Notes under the pieces: generated by a model | What the model saw: the letters and a program-made list of their open reading frames with translations, nothing else | The model's database searches: none | Told to the model about the DNA's origin: nothing | Origin: Clostridiales bacterium | GTDB lineage: Bacteria; Bacillota; Clostridia; Christensenellales; Aristaeellaceae | Direction of reading: 5' to 3' | Assembly (NCBI GenBank): GCA_015056315.1 | Contig: SVGN01000006.1 | Coordinates: 1-64,000, forward strand | Length of the DNA stretch: 64,000 nucleotides | Shown: positions 15,295 to 25,316 of the stretch, in pieces | How positions within the stretch are numbered: position 1 is the stretch's first letter | Layout: every line of letters begins with the position of its first letter | Translations under genes and position numbers: made by a program

Positions 15295-17169
15295 TTACTT
15301 CTCCACCACCATCGCAAACCCGCCGTTCACGCTCATGGGCACGGTCAGCACATCCCCCTTGCGCACGGTCAGCTCCTGAATGCGCATGGCGTGCATATCG
15401 TGCTGGTGATGGGCCGGGCGCTGGCTCATGGCCTCCAGGGCCGCCACCATGGCTGCGTCCGGGGCGGGCAGGGAACCCTCCGCCACATCAAAGGGCCGCT
15501 CGTCGCTCAGGTCGTCGGCGTAGAGGGTCAGCTTGTAGTCCACACCATCCTCCAGGAAGTCGAAGACCACCTTGGCGTTGCGGGGGCGGCGGGCGCAGAT
15601 GCCGCCCACGTACCACTCCTCGCCCTTGCGGCGGGCCATGGTAACAAAGTTGGCGGGGTACGCCTCCAGCACCCGGCTCTCATCCCACGCGGCGGGCACA
15701 CGGCTCAGGAAGGGGCGGGCAGGATGCGCCAGGACCACCTCCGCACCCTCGCCGATGTGCAGGATGTAGCTGGTAAAGATCACCGTCAGGGCGGTCTGGT
15801 GCGCATCGGTGGTGCCGGTCAGGTAGGTGTTGTAGCACACGGGCGTGTAATCCATGGGGCCCATGGCGTTGCGGGTAAAGGGCAGGGTGCAGTTGTGGGC
15901 CGCATCCGGGCCGCCGGGCAGGAAGGTGGAGAAATTCTGCAGGTATTCGCCGCCCATCACGCCCTCGCGGGTCATTACATGAGGCCAGGTGCGGCTCTCG
16001 CCCGCAGGCTTCATGCAGCCGTGGAAGTTGACCATCAGCTTGTGCTTGGCGGCGATCTCCGCCAGATAATCGTACTGCTCCACCCGGTGCGCACCGTCGG
16101 ACTCGAAGAAGTCGATCTTCACGCCCACAACGCCCCAGGAGGCCCACAGGCTCAGCTTTTCCTCCGCGATCTCCCGGGAGCGGATGGCCGCGCTGTGCTC
16201 CCAGATCCAGATCTTTACGCCCTTCTGCTCCGCATAGCGCACCAGCTCGGGGATATCCACCGTGCCGGGCCAGCCGCCATCCGCCAGGTAATAGTCAAAG
16301 CCCATGGCGGCGGCATAATCCACATACTCCCGGCAGCGCTTTGGATCCTTGGTGGAATCGTTCTCGGTCATCCAGCTCCAGGCAGAGGTGCCCGGACGGA
16401 TGAAGGAGGGATCCTCCACGATGGAGGGCGGGTTCAGGTTCTCCAGCGTGTTGGAGGTGGCAATGGCGTTCAGGTCGCCGCAGAGCACCACGCGCCAGGG
16501 GGTGGCGAGGGGCAGCCGGGCCTTGGTGCCGCCCAGCTGATCCGGAGCCTGACGCACCAGCAGGGTGGCGGGCTCCGCCTCGGCAGCGCAGAGGGTGCTG
16601 CCGCCGTAATCGCCAAAGACAGCCGCCTCCGCATACAGCGCCCATACGCCCCTGCCGCAATCGGTCAGTACGGGGAAAACAAGGTTGTTCTGCGCCATGT
16701 CGCACAGGGGGATGGGGTGGTAATGATCCTCGTAGGAGAAGGTGTACTTCATGCCGTAGACCTGCCCGGCGGTATCCGGGATGGCAAAGCCGGTGGTCTC
16801 GCCCAGCACGCAGCACTCGTCCTCGCCGCTCAGCTTCATGCGCAGGGCTGCGCCATCGTCGTAGGCGCGGGCCTCCACGGTCAGCTGCCCGGCGGCGTTC
16901 TCAAGGAGCAGGGTGAGGGTGTTGGCATGGTCGCGGCACACCGCTTTCTTGAAGGCGGCAATGGTGTAGGTATCATCGATCTGCCCACGCTCCTCCCGGA
17001 TCAGCGAAAAGCCGCCGGTCAGGTCGCAGCCCTCCAGACGGATGCCCAGCGGGGAGGCCGCCGTAAGGGCTACATCATCCTTCCGGGTCTGCCAGAAAAG
17101 GGTTCCGTTTGCAAGGGTGATGCTAAGACTCACCCGTCCGTCGGGGGAATGCACAGTAAAACAGGCCAT
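15295..17169 (-). CDS. Glycoside hydrolase family 97 (alpha-glucosidase/alpha-galactosidase type)
   Basis: A 624-residue enzyme with the GH97 layout: an N-terminal beta-sandwich (about 1-245), a central (beta/alpha)8 barrel (about 255-500; WSWMTEND, DYYLADGGW, VKIDFFESDG, MVNFHGCMKPAGESRTWPH) and a C-terminal beta domain. The DFFESDG segment provides the barrel's acidic residue. Whether it acts by inversion (alpha-glucosidase) or retention (alpha-galactosidase) cannot be fixed here. There is no signal peptide, so it probably acts in the cytosol on imported sugars, unlike the periplasmic Bacteroides enzymes. The ATG at 17169 follows AGGAAG. It is a single gene with a strong terminator. Confidence 0.88.
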   Translation of the reverse strand: MACFTVHSPDGRVSLSITLANGTLFWQTRKDDVALTAASPLGIRLEGCDLTGGFSLIREERGQIDDTYTIAAFKKAVCRDHANTLTLLLENAAGQLTVEARAYDDGAALRMKLSGEDECCVLGETTGFAIPDTAGQVYGMKYTFSYEDHYHPIPLCDMAQNNLVFPVLTDCGRGVWALYAEAAVFGDYGGSTLCAAEAEPATLLVRQAPDQLGGTKARLPLATPWRVVLCGDLNAIATSNTLENLNPPSIVEDPSFIRPGTSAWSWMTENDSTKDPKRCREYVDYAAAMGFDYYLADGGWPGTVDIPELVRYAEQKGVKIWIWEHSAAIRSREIAEEKLSLWASWGVVGVKIDFFESDGAHRVEQYDYLAEIAAKHKLMVNFHGCMKPAGESRTWPHVMTREGVMGGEYLQNFSTFLPGGPDAAHNCTLPFTRNAMGPMDYTPVCYNTYLTGTTDAHQTALTVIFTSYILHIGEGAEVVLAHPARPFLSRVPAAWDESRVLEAYPANFVTMARRKGEEWYVGGICARRPRNAKVVFDFLEDGVDYKLTLYADDLSDERPFDVAEGSLPAPDAAMVAALEAMSQRPAHHQHDMHAMRIQELTVRKGDVLTVPMSVNGGFAMVVEK

Positions 17170-17323
17170 GGTTTCTTCCTGCCTCTCTCTTGTTTTTGGG
17201 GTAAAGCACCTTCACACAGCGTAACACAAAAGCAGGGACAATTCAATCCCGTTCGGGGACGGTTTTCGCTTTGCCCGGCAGCCCTTAGCCCCGGAGGGGA
17301 TCGGCTTTTGCAGGCAGCAAAGC

Positions 17324-17349
17324 GCCCCGGGGCCAGGCTGCCCCGGGGC
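17324..17349 (-). terminator. GC-rich hairpin after the YitT gene
   Basis: GCCCCGGGG/CCCCGGGGC with an 8-nt loop, directly downstream of the stop at 17365. The trailing bases (GCTTTGCTG) are only weakly U-rich. Confidence 0.6.
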
Positions 17350-17364
17350 GGTCGTATGCGGCGC

Positions 17365-18057
17365 TCAGGCCGCTTGATCTTCTGTTTTCTCTTTCTTCTT
17401 CAGCCGCTGCACCCAGCCCACGATCTGCCCGGAGAGCACCACCGTAAGCAGGCTGTAGGCGATCTTTTGCAGCGGGATGTAGCTCAGCGACAGCGCCAGC
17501 ACCAACAGGTCGCTGACCAGATACACCGTCTCCACGCCCCAGCCGAAATGCTTGTTCAGGCTCATGGCCAGCGCATCATCGCCGCCGGGCGCACCTCCGC
17601 CCAGCATGCTGATGCCTGCGCCCATGCCCACGAACACCGCCCCCAGCAGGGCACAGGCCAACGGTGAGGCGGTCAGGGCGGGCCACAGGGGCGCAAAAGG
17701 CTCCAGCAGTGCATAGGTAAGGGCGTAGCAGCCCACCGCAATGCCGGAGTAGGCCAGAAAGCTGCCGCCCAGCACCCGCCAGCCGATGGCATAGCAGATG
17801 CCGTTGAGCACGATGCTGGAGATGGCGGGCGAAAGCCCCAGCCAGTGGAACAGAAGCAGCTCCAGCCCCAGCGTGCCGCCCTCGGTAACGCCGGAGTAGG
17901 CATGGATGTTGCACACCCCCACCGCCTGGATCATGCTGCCCAGCACCACCAGCAGGATGCATTTGGGCTTGAGGGAGCGCAGCAGGGTGTACAGAACGTT
18001 CAGCGGTTTCTTCAATGCGGGATCAGTCCTTGCGGGTAGATTGGGCTGCCGGTGCAT
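17365..18057 (-). CDS. YitT family membrane protein
   Basis: About 230 residues with five to six predicted membrane segments and the YitT motif GVTEGG, followed later by GGGAPGGDDALAMSLNKHFGW. The usual C-terminal DUF2179 domain is absent, so this is the short form. Function of the family is poorly known. The ATG at 18057 has AGGAG 10 bp upstream, but that site lies beside a TATAAT (18073-18078). A TTG at 18015 preceded by AAGGA is an alternative start that would give the usual short cytoplasmic N-terminus. Confidence 0.75.
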   Translation of the reverse strand: MHRQPNLPARTDPALKKPLNVLYTLLRSLKPKCILLVVLGSMIQAVGVCNIHAYSGVTEGGTLGLELLLFHWLGLSPAISSIVLNGICYAIGWRVLGGSFLAYSGIAVGCYALTYALLEPFAPLWPALTASPLACALLGAVFVGMGAGISMLGGGAPGGDDALAMSLNKHFGWGVETVYLVSDLLVLALSLSYIPLQKIAYSLLTVVLSGQIVGWVQRLKKKEKTEDQAA

Positions 18058-18239
18058 GCGGCAGCGGCTCCTATTATACATGGTCGGCGGGCAGGTGGCA
18101 AATGGGTGGGCGGTGCTGCAAAGTGCCCGGGTACCGGCAGGGCGTGCCTTGCGCCCACTGCACAGTCAACGTTCCCCACAAACCCAGCGGCACAGAACAG
18201 GTAAAAAATAACAAATTTTCTAAAATGCATATGATCCTA

Positions 18240-18268
18240 TTGAAAAAATAACATTAGTCATATACAAT
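18240..18268 (+). promoter_or_regulatory. Promoter of the SipW-dependent protein gene
   Basis: TTGAAA (18240-18245), 17-bp spacer, TACAAT (18263-18268), in an AT-rich patch about 55 bp upstream of the start. Confidence 0.7.
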
Positions 18269-18320
18269 AATTGGTAAGTGTGGTAAATTTCCACATACCA
18301 AAAGAAAGGATGAGCGCCCC

Positions 18321-19973
18321 ATGAAAAAACGCACCCTTCTTCTGGTCTCCTGTCTTGTGATCGCGCTTGTTACCACCCTGAGCGGGACTCTGGCCTACCT
18401 GGCCGATTCCGATGCAGACGTGAACGTAATGACGCTGGGCAAGGTGGAGATCACCCAGAACGAGCAGGAGTGGAATGCCGATGAGACCAAGCTCCAGCCC
18501 TTCTCTCAGGAAAAGCCCCTGCTGCCCGTCGTCGGCGACCCTGCCTGGGAAAACACCGAGGAAGATGACGGTGCTTACCGCCGCCTGACCATGAACAACG
18601 TGGTGGATAAGTACGTTACCGTAACCAACACCGGCAAGAGCGATGCCTACGTCCGTACGCTGATCGCTCTGGAAATGGGCTCTGTGGATTACGCCCGCCT
18701 GGCCCAGATCCTGCACCTGAGCGTCAACGCAGAAAAGGGCGCCGAGTTCAACTTCCCCGGCGCCTGGATCTGGCCCACCGATGAGGTATTCACCATCGAT
18801 GGCAAGCAGTACAACGTGATGGAGGCCGTACACGTGGATCCCCTGGCTCCCGGCGAGACCACCATCCCCAGCCTGCTGCAGGTGTACCTGAAGAGCATCG
18901 CCACCAACGAGGATGTGGCCAACCTGGATGGCAACGGCAACGGCATGTACGACATCCTGGTGCTCTCTCAGGCCATCCAGGCCGAGGGCTTTGCCGCTAC
19001 CGACGACCTGACCGCCGCACAGGTGGCTCTCAACGAGGGCTTTGGCCCCGTGGATCAGGAGCATGTGCAGGAGTGGTTCACCGGCGGCGAGAACTGGGAT
19101 GACGAAGTGGGCTCCCCCGGCGACAAGTGGCCCAACAACAATCCTCCCTCCGATGATATCACCGTCGTTACCAACCTGGATGAGCTGAAGGCCGCCATGG
19201 CCGAAGGCGGCAACATCATGCTGGGCAACGATATCGTTGTCGAGGACACCATCTACCTCGAGAACGGCAGCAATGTGGTGCTGGACCTGAACGGCAAGAC
19301 CATCACCTTCGATCGTAACAGCAACTACGAGCCCGGCAACCCCATCTTCTACACCCAGGTCGGCAGTGAGCTTACCATCACCGGTAACGGCACCATCGAT
19401 CTGGGCGACAACATCGACACCGGCCTGCTGATCCCCAAAGGCAAGGTGGTCATTGAGAACGGTAACTTCATCAGGAACCGCATTCCCGAGGGCACCAGCC
19501 CCGACGATGTGCAGGGCCTGTTCGTAGGCATCAAGGGCGCCGGCTCCAGCGTGGTCATCAACGGCGGCTACTTCGACAGCGGCTACTACGACAGCAACGT
19601 GGAAAATGCCTTCGTCGAGACCGATGCAGACGTTGCCAACCGCGGCAAGGCTGCCGATAAGAATGCCTACAGAAACGCCCTCAAGCAGAATGTGATGAAG
19701 ATGCTCAACCTGTCCTGGAGCAGCGCCGTTGGCACGCAGGATTTCCGCATCTACGGCGGTACCTTCGTGGGTGCCAACCCTGCCTGGGGCGATGAGGGCT
19801 GCGCAATGCCCACCACCCCCGATTACCTGCGCCCCTGGTCCTACTACCAGGGCACCTTCCTGGAGGGCCAGCAGCTGCACAACGACCAGATCGTGCTCCC
19901 CGATGGTTACAGCATCACCGAGGGCAGCCACAGCGACGGCCGCCCCACCTACACAGTCAATTACAGCAAGTAA
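18321..19973 (+). CDS. SipW-dependent-type signal peptide surface protein with beta-helix region
   Basis: A 550-residue exported protein. The N-terminus (MKKRTLLL, hydrophobic core, then SGTLAYLADSD..VNVMTLGKVEI) matches the TasA/CalY class of signal sequence cut by SipW signal peptidase. A Ca2+-loop-like DGNGNGMYD sits near residue 210. From about residue 280, repeated short strands (VVLDLNGKTITF, LTITGNGTIDLG, VVINGGYF, FRIYGGTFVG) suggest a right-handed parallel beta-helix. It is probably a cell-surface or matrix protein. The ATG follows AAAGGATG. No sipW gene lies beside it in the window. Confidence 0.8.
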   Translation: MKKRTLLLVSCLVIALVTTLSGTLAYLADSDADVNVMTLGKVEITQNEQEWNADETKLQPFSQEKPLLPVVGDPAWENTEEDDGAYRRLTMNNVVDKYVTVTNTGKSDAYVRTLIALEMGSVDYARLAQILHLSVNAEKGAEFNFPGAWIWPTDEVFTIDGKQYNVMEAVHVDPLAPGETTIPSLLQVYLKSIATNEDVANLDGNGNGMYDILVLSQAIQAEGFAATDDLTAAQVALNEGFGPVDQEHVQEWFTGGENWDDEVGSPGDKWPNNNPPSDDITVVTNLDELKAAMAEGGNIMLGNDIVVEDTIYLENGSNVVLDLNGKTITFDRNSNYEPGNPIFYTQVGSELTITGNGTIDLGDNIDTGLLIPKGKVVIENGNFIRNRIPEGTSPDDVQGLFVGIKGAGSSVVINGGYFDSGYYDSNVENAFVETDADVANRGKAADKNAYRNALKQNVMKMLNLSWSSAVGTQDFRIYGGTFVGANPAWGDEGCAMPTTPDYLRPWSYYQGTFLEGQQLHNDQIVLPDGYSITEGSHSDGRPTYTVNYSK

Positions 19974-19988
19974 TCGATCGGTACTCCG

Positions 19989-20019
19989 GCCTCCCGTCCC
20001 TTGGGGCGGGAGGCTTTTG
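19989..20019 (+). terminator. Terminator of the SipW-dependent protein gene
   Basis: GCCTCCCG/CGGGAGGC hairpin followed by TTTTGC. Confidence 0.8.
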
Positions 20020-20199
20020 CTATGCCCTGCGGCGTGGCGTACACATCTGGCTGTATCCTGGTGCCCGCTTTTTCGAGCGGCCTTTCTACGCCCTGCGGCT
20101 GCAGCATACACAAGCCCGTACAGGCTGCGTACCGCTCACCGCTATCCGGCATGCGCCTGCCCGCTTCCGTTCGCCGAGCGCCGCAATGCCTGCATCCCC

Positions 20200-20229
20200 T
20201 TGTTTTTTCCAATCCGACTGTGATAAAAT
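20200..20229 (+). promoter_or_regulatory. Possible promoter of the D-aminoacylase-like gene
   Basis: TTGTTT (20200-20205), 18-bp spacer, TAAAAT (20224-20229). It lies in the 430-bp gap 19974-20404, which otherwise holds the preceding terminator and GC-rich sequence without a convincing gene. Confidence 0.45.
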
Positions 20230-20404
20230 ATTCGCAACGCAACGGCACAGGCCACAGGCGGGGCTCGCCCCGGCTCCGGCAAGCACCGGCAGCCACACAG
20301 GCCCCGGCATCCGCCGCCCCACCCGCCACGGGAGCGGGGGCACCCCGCTGCTCCAATGCACCGTTTATACTCCCCCACTTTGGGCTACGGAAGGATGATA
20401 CACC

Positions 20405-22006
20405 ATGAAGCTTCTGCTGAAGAATGCCCGCATCTACGACGGTACCGGTGCTGCCGCCCAGCCCGGTGATGTGCTCATCGAGGGCGACCGCATTGCCCGT
20501 GTGGACGCAGACCTTGCCTGCGACGGGGCGGATCGGGTGATCGACCTTGAGGGGCTGTCTCTGGCTCCGGGCTTTATCGATGCCCACTCCCACAACGACT
20601 GGTTCGCCCTGCGCAGCGATCCGCTGCCCTGGTTCGAGCCCTTCATCCGGCAGGGCATCACCACCTTTGTAACGGGCAACTGCGGCATCTCCACCGTAGG
20701 CTTCAACAAGGACTGCCCCCACGCGGATATCATCGGCGCGGGGCTGTTCGGCTTTGGCGATGCCAGAGAGCGCAGCGGCTCCCTGAAGGCGTATTTCGAA
20801 GCCGCCGACGGGGCTATGCCCTGCAATCTGGCGGTGCTGGCAGGCCACTGCACCTCCCGTGCGGCGGTCTCCGGCAGCGTGAACCGCCCCCTGACCCCCG
20901 AAGAGGAGGCGCGTATGCTGGCCCTGATGGAGGAAGCGCTGCAGCAGGGTGCGGCAGGCATCTCCCTGGGCCTGATGTACGACCCCGGCCTCTATGCCCA
21001 AAAGGAGGAACTGAAGAAGGTGGCCGCCCTGTGCGCCAAATACGACCGTCCCTTGACGGTACACCCCCGCGCCAACTCTGCGGTATCGATGTCCTACCCG
21101 GAGCTGCTGGGCCGCTCCCATCTGCTGCGTGCGGTGGATGAGCTGAAGGAGATCGCTCTGGAGACAGGGTGCAAGCTGCACTATTCCCATGCCATCTTCG
21201 TTGGCCGCCGCTCCTTCAAGGATAAGGACGAGTTCCTGCAGATCATGAACGGTCTCCGGGCTGCGGGCGTGGATGCCATGTTCGACATCTACAACGAGCT
21301 GCTGGGCGTATCGGTCATCACGGTCATTCTGCCCGCATGGTACCAGGCCATGAGCATTGAGGAACGCCGCAAGCCCCTGAACCGACTGAAGCTGACCGTG
21401 CTGGTGTACGCCTCCAGCCTGCTGCTGGGCTTCGGCTTCAAGGATATCCAGGTGGCCTACATCGGCAAGGGCTATGAGAAGTACGAGGGCAAGTCTGTAC
21501 ACGACATTGCCAAAGAAGAGGGCATGAGCGACCTGAACGCCTACTTGATGCTCTGCGAAAAGAGCGATTTCAAGGGCCGGGTCAACATGGGGCCCTACAC
21601 CACACCGGAGATCATTGCCGATTTTGAGCACAACGAAAACTGCCTGTACATGACCGATGCATGGGTGGAGGAGTTCGGTGTGCAGAACCCGGCCATCTAC
21701 GATTGCTTCCCCAAGTTCCTGCGGGATTCCCTCACCGGCACCGGCGATACCATGGAGAACACCATCCGCCGCATGACCGGCGCTACGGCAGACCGGTTCG
21801 GCCTCAGCGACCGCGGCTACATCCGCCCCGGCTGCTTTGCCGACCTGACCGTATTCGACGAAGCGGAGCTCAAAGCCGCCCAGCCCGACCGGGAAAAGCC
21901 CTTCGGCATCCGGCAGGTGTTCATCAACGGCAGGCAGGTGCTCTGCGGTGATGCGCTGGACAAGGAAGCCCTGAAGGGCTCCGGGCGTGCCATCCGGGTC
22001 GGGTAA
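20405..22006 (+). CDS. D-aminoacylase / N-acyl-D-amino-acid deacylase family amidohydrolase
   Basis: A 533-residue metal-dependent amidohydrolase, probably cytosolic. It starts with the composite beta-sandwich strand LLLKNARIYDGTG. The metal motif is PGFIDAHSHND (about residue 66), followed by GITTFVTGNCGIS, whose Cys is the zinc ligand typical of D-aminoacylases. Further on are GISLGLMYDPG, LTVHPRA, LHYSHAI, and the C-terminal GYIRPGCFADLTVFD closing the sandwich. The family hydrolyses N-acyl-D-amino acids or similar dihydropyrimidine-like amides; the substrate is unknown. The ATG follows AAGGATG. Confidence 0.87.
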   Translation: MKLLLKNARIYDGTGAAAQPGDVLIEGDRIARVDADLACDGADRVIDLEGLSLAPGFIDAHSHNDWFALRSDPLPWFEPFIRQGITTFVTGNCGISTVGFNKDCPHADIIGAGLFGFGDARERSGSLKAYFEAADGAMPCNLAVLAGHCTSRAAVSGSVNRPLTPEEEARMLALMEEALQQGAAGISLGLMYDPGLYAQKEELKKVAALCAKYDRPLTVHPRANSAVSMSYPELLGRSHLLRAVDELKEIALETGCKLHYSHAIFVGRRSFKDKDEFLQIMNGLRAAGVDAMFDIYNELLGVSVITVILPAWYQAMSIEERRKPLNRLKLTVLVYASSLLLGFGFKDIQVAYIGKGYEKYEGKSVHDIAKEEGMSDLNAYLMLCEKSDFKGRVNMGPYTTPEIIADFEHNENCLYMTDAWVEEFGVQNPAIYDCFPKFLRDSLTGTGDTMENTIRRMTGATADRFGLSDRGYIRPGCFADLTVFDEAELKAAQPDREKPFGIRQVFINGRQVLCGDALDKEALKGSGRAIRVG

Positions 22007-22123
22007 GGAAGCACACAAACCATCCACCGGGAGGCGAGCGTTGATACGTTGGCTTTCGGCGTTTGATTTGCCCAGCCGGATACCATCTGAAAACATTAGA
22101 TACAGTTATGGGAGGTATTACCG

Positions 22124-25024
22124 ATGAATGTCGTTGAAAAAAAGAAGACATTCCATTACTACAGTACCTATACACTCTGCTTTTTGATCCTCTCCTTCTT
22201 TTGCTTCAGCTGGTATATATTCTCGGGCCGTTCTCTGATTTGGCAAACAGACGGATGGGAACAGCATTTCCGCGCCTTGCTTTACTATTCCGAATACCTT
22301 AGAGATATTATCGGAAATCTGATCACAGAACACCGTTTGGTTATTCCGGACTGGAATTTCTATATCAGCGAAGGAAACGGTATCATCAGCACTTTGAATT
22401 ACTATGTGATCGGCGACCCGATCGCTTTGCTTTCTGTATTTGTTCCTGCGCAGTACATGCATTATTTCTATTCATTTTCTTGCATACTGCGTCTTTATCT
22501 TGCCGGTATTGCGTTTTCTGTATTGGCCTTTGGCACAGGAGCGAAGAATCAATACGGCGTTCTTGCCGGTGCTCTGTCGTATAGCTTTTGTGAGTGGATG
22601 TTCTACAATGCAGCACGCCACCCTTATTTCATGAACCCGATGATCTATTTTCCCTTGCTTCTTCTGGGCATCGAGAAGATCATCAAAAAAGAACGCCCCT
22701 ATCTGTTTATTGTTATGGTTGCCATTTCTGCCGCCAGTAACTTTTACTTCTTCTACATGATCGTTCTTCTGACGGTCGTTTATGTGGTGGTTCGCTTGGG
22801 CTTCCACAATCGTAAAGACTGGGGCAAATCGCTGCTGACGATCGGCAAAATTACACTGATGGCGGTTCTTGGTCTCTGTATTGCAGGCATCCTGTTCCTG
22901 CCTGTACTGCTCACCTTCTTCCAAGATGCACGCCTTTCCGCCGCTCAGCCATTCCATCTGTTTTATCCGCTTTCCTACTACAGCATGCTTCCTTCGATTG
23001 CGGTATCCGACGCATCTTCTTATTGGCTAACGATGGGCTACGGAGCCCCGATTTGGATCTCCTGCTTCTATCTTTTCCTTACCAAGAAGAAGAATGCCTT
23101 TTTCAAAGTATTGTTTCTCATTTTCGCTGTGATCGCCATTTTCCCCATTGCGGGCAGAGTGCTCAACGGCATGTCCTACATAACAAACCGCTGGGTATGG
23201 GCTCTCGCGTTGCTGTGCTCCTATATTCTTGCGCAGCAATGGGATGCACTTCTTTCGCTGGAAGACAAGGAATGGAGAAAACTGTTCATCTGCTGCGCTG
23301 TATTCTATGCCGCCTGTTTGATGCTCGACAAGTCCAGAGAAAGCACCGGCACGCTCGCCGCTATTCCCATCTTCTTTATTACCCTGATGGCAATGAAAGA
23401 AGGGCTGCTGTTCCATAAGCACGTTCTCAGGCAGGCAGCTGTGATCGTGCTGATTGGGATCAGTGCCATCAACGTATCTTTCTGGCTGAATGCCCCGACC
23501 GCAGGTGATTATGCGGCAGAAAGCTTAGAGAACCGCTCCATCCAGACAATGCTTGAGGATAACGAAGCTCTCATTATCAAGCAGCTTGCGCAGGGCGAAG
23601 AATATCCCCGCTATTCCGGTCGTTCCATATCTGATAATGTCAGCTTGACAAACGAGGTCTCGTCCACGCAATATTACTGGTCCCTCAGTAATCCCGCCAT
23701 GTGCCAGTTCAGAGCAAGTATGGAAATGCGGGAAGACCGCACCTTCCTCTATCAGGGTTACGATGACCGCACAACCCTGCTGGCGCTGGCCTCCGTTCAA
23801 TACTACTCAACCAAGAGCGGCGACAGCAAGGGCCTCCCCTACGGTTATGAAATGCTCGGCACATACAATACGCAAGAAGCCACTCAGAAACAAGCCCTGG
23901 AAGATTTGAAACTCGAGCTGGGCACAGAGGAATTGAGCTCCGCACAGCAAGCCAAAATCGCAGACAGCACCACCAACGAGTATACCATCTACAAGAACCA
24001 ATACGCGCTGCCCTTGGGCTATTGTTATGACAGCTTCATCACCAAGGAAACCTGGGAACGTTTGAATCCCATCCAGAAGCAGGAGGTACAACTGGAGGCC
24101 GTCTATCTGAATACCCCTGCAGCTCCGCTGAAGGAATACTCGGAAGAAATGTCCGATTATCTGATTCCGTATACGGTGGAGTGCGCAAGCGACGAAATAA
24201 CGATGGCAGACAATCGTCTTATTGCAACGGCCAACAAGACCAAAGTTGTTTTCAACTTCACGGGCGCAAAAAACGCCGAAACCTATCTCCGTATTGCCGG
24301 TCTGGATTTTGAACGCGTCCCCGATCTTGACCTGTACTCAACAGATACCGAAGTGGACCCGCTTGATCTTTACAACAAAACAAATTGGGCGCTGCTGAAG
24401 CATCAGGATCAGCTTTCCATTCGCACTGCCAAACGCTATTGGAATGACATCTCCAATATTTCGCTCAAACTCTCTTCCTCCGCAAAGGTATCCAAGAGCT
24501 TTATATACAGACCGGCAGACAGTTCTTTCTCAAGCGGTCGTCAGGATTTCCTCATCAATTTCGGCTATACCAAAAAGCCCGTTACCTCCATAACGGTCAC
24601 GCTGCCATACAAAGGCATCTATACCTTTGATGCGCTGGAAGTATACAGTGTTCCGATGAAGCAATTCCCCGAAAAGATCCAAGCACTTCAGGCCAACACC
24701 CTTGAGGATCTCGAATTGGATACCGATACAGTCAGGGGTACGCTCACGCTCGATTCTCCCAAGTTCCTCTGCATGGCCATTCCTTATTCGGACGGTTGGA
24801 AGGCCTTGATCGATGGTAAAGAAGCTGAGGTACTGGTCGCTAACGAACGCTATCTGGGCGTAGTTGTTCCCGAAGGCGAGCACAATATTGTTTTCATGTA
24901 CAGTACGCCCGGCAAGCGTGCCGGTGCAATCGTTTCGCTGATTGGTATAACGGCTTTCCTGGCTCTGCTGGCAATGACCGAAACAAGCAGAACGAAGAAG
25001 CGCTTGCAGCAGACAGAACAGTAA
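22124..25024 (+). CDS. YfhO family multi-spanning membrane protein
   Basis: A 966-residue protein with about 12-13 membrane segments in the first 480 residues and one near the C-terminus (about 930-950), enclosing a large extracytoplasmic domain. The early motif DGWEQHFRALLYY and the overall layout match YfhO, a GT-C-like family that in related bacteria is implicated in glycosylation of lipoteichoic acid or other surface polymers. The ATG follows GGGAGG. Base composition is lower in G+C than in the neighbouring genes, suggesting separate origin. Confidence 0.85.
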   Translation: MNVVEKKKTFHYYSTYTLCFLILSFFCFSWYIFSGRSLIWQTDGWEQHFRALLYYSEYLRDIIGNLITEHRLVIPDWNFYISEGNGIISTLNYYVIGDPIALLSVFVPAQYMHYFYSFSCILRLYLAGIAFSVLAFGTGAKNQYGVLAGALSYSFCEWMFYNAARHPYFMNPMIYFPLLLLGIEKIIKKERPYLFIVMVAISAASNFYFFYMIVLLTVVYVVVRLGFHNRKDWGKSLLTIGKITLMAVLGLCIAGILFLPVLLTFFQDARLSAAQPFHLFYPLSYYSMLPSIAVSDASSYWLTMGYGAPIWISCFYLFLTKKKNAFFKVLFLIFAVIAIFPIAGRVLNGMSYITNRWVWALALLCSYILAQQWDALLSLEDKEWRKLFICCAVFYAACLMLDKSRESTGTLAAIPIFFITLMAMKEGLLFHKHVLRQAAVIVLIGISAINVSFWLNAPTAGDYAAESLENRSIQTMLEDNEALIIKQLAQGEEYPRYSGRSISDNVSLTNEVSSTQYYWSLSNPAMCQFRASMEMREDRTFLYQGYDDRTTLLALASVQYYSTKSGDSKGLPYGYEMLGTYNTQEATQKQALEDLKLELGTEELSSAQQAKIADSTTNEYTIYKNQYALPLGYCYDSFITKETWERLNPIQKQEVQLEAVYLNTPAAPLKEYSEEMSDYLIPYTVECASDEITMADNRLIATANKTKVVFNFTGAKNAETYLRIAGLDFERVPDLDLYSTDTEVDPLDLYNKTNWALLKHQDQLSIRTAKRYWNDISNISLKLSSSAKVSKSFIYRPADSSFSSGRQDFLINFGYTKKPVTSITVTLPYKGIYTFDALEVYSVPMKQFPEKIQALQANTLEDLELDTDTVRGTLTLDSPKFLCMAIPYSDGWKALIDGKEAEVLVANERYLGVVVPEGEHNIVFMYSTPGKRAGAIVSLIGITAFLALLAMTETSRTKKRLQQTEQ

Positions 25025-25050
25025 CGTTTATTTACACTTACCCTTCAAGA

Positions 25051-25088
25051 AAATGCCTGCAACCTCACCCTAAGGTTGCAGGCATTTT
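25051..25088 (+). terminator. Terminator of the yfhO-like gene
   Basis: AAATGCCTGCAACC/GGTTGCAGGCATTTTT hairpin. Confidence 0.88.
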
Positions 25089-25146
25089 TGTTGTATATCG
25101 AAAACCGTCAAGATCCTTACGGCTTCGCTTCAGTTCTTTGATGAGC

Positions 25147-25182
25147 AAAAGCCCGAAGGCTGCAAAATGCCTTCGGGCTTTT
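25147..25182. terminator. Second hairpin, symmetrical terminator
   Basis: AAAAGCCCGAAGGC/GCCTTCGGGCTTTT can act on both strands, and lies between the convergent genes ending at 25024 and 25317. Confidence 0.75.
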
Positions 25183-25316
25183 GTCTGTTCAATAAACCTC
25201 GGAGATTTCGGAGGGCCGAAGCCCCCCCTGATCGCCGGTCCGTAACCGGCACCCTGCGCAGGCCATTCCCGCAGAGCTTTTTTCGACACGCCCACAGGCA
25301 TTCTCTGCACCGGGCA

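Noticed and set aside
15016-17667. 883-codon plus-strand ORF opposite GH97
   Set aside because: Shadow of the GH97 frame; it runs through a terminator and three genes' boundaries.
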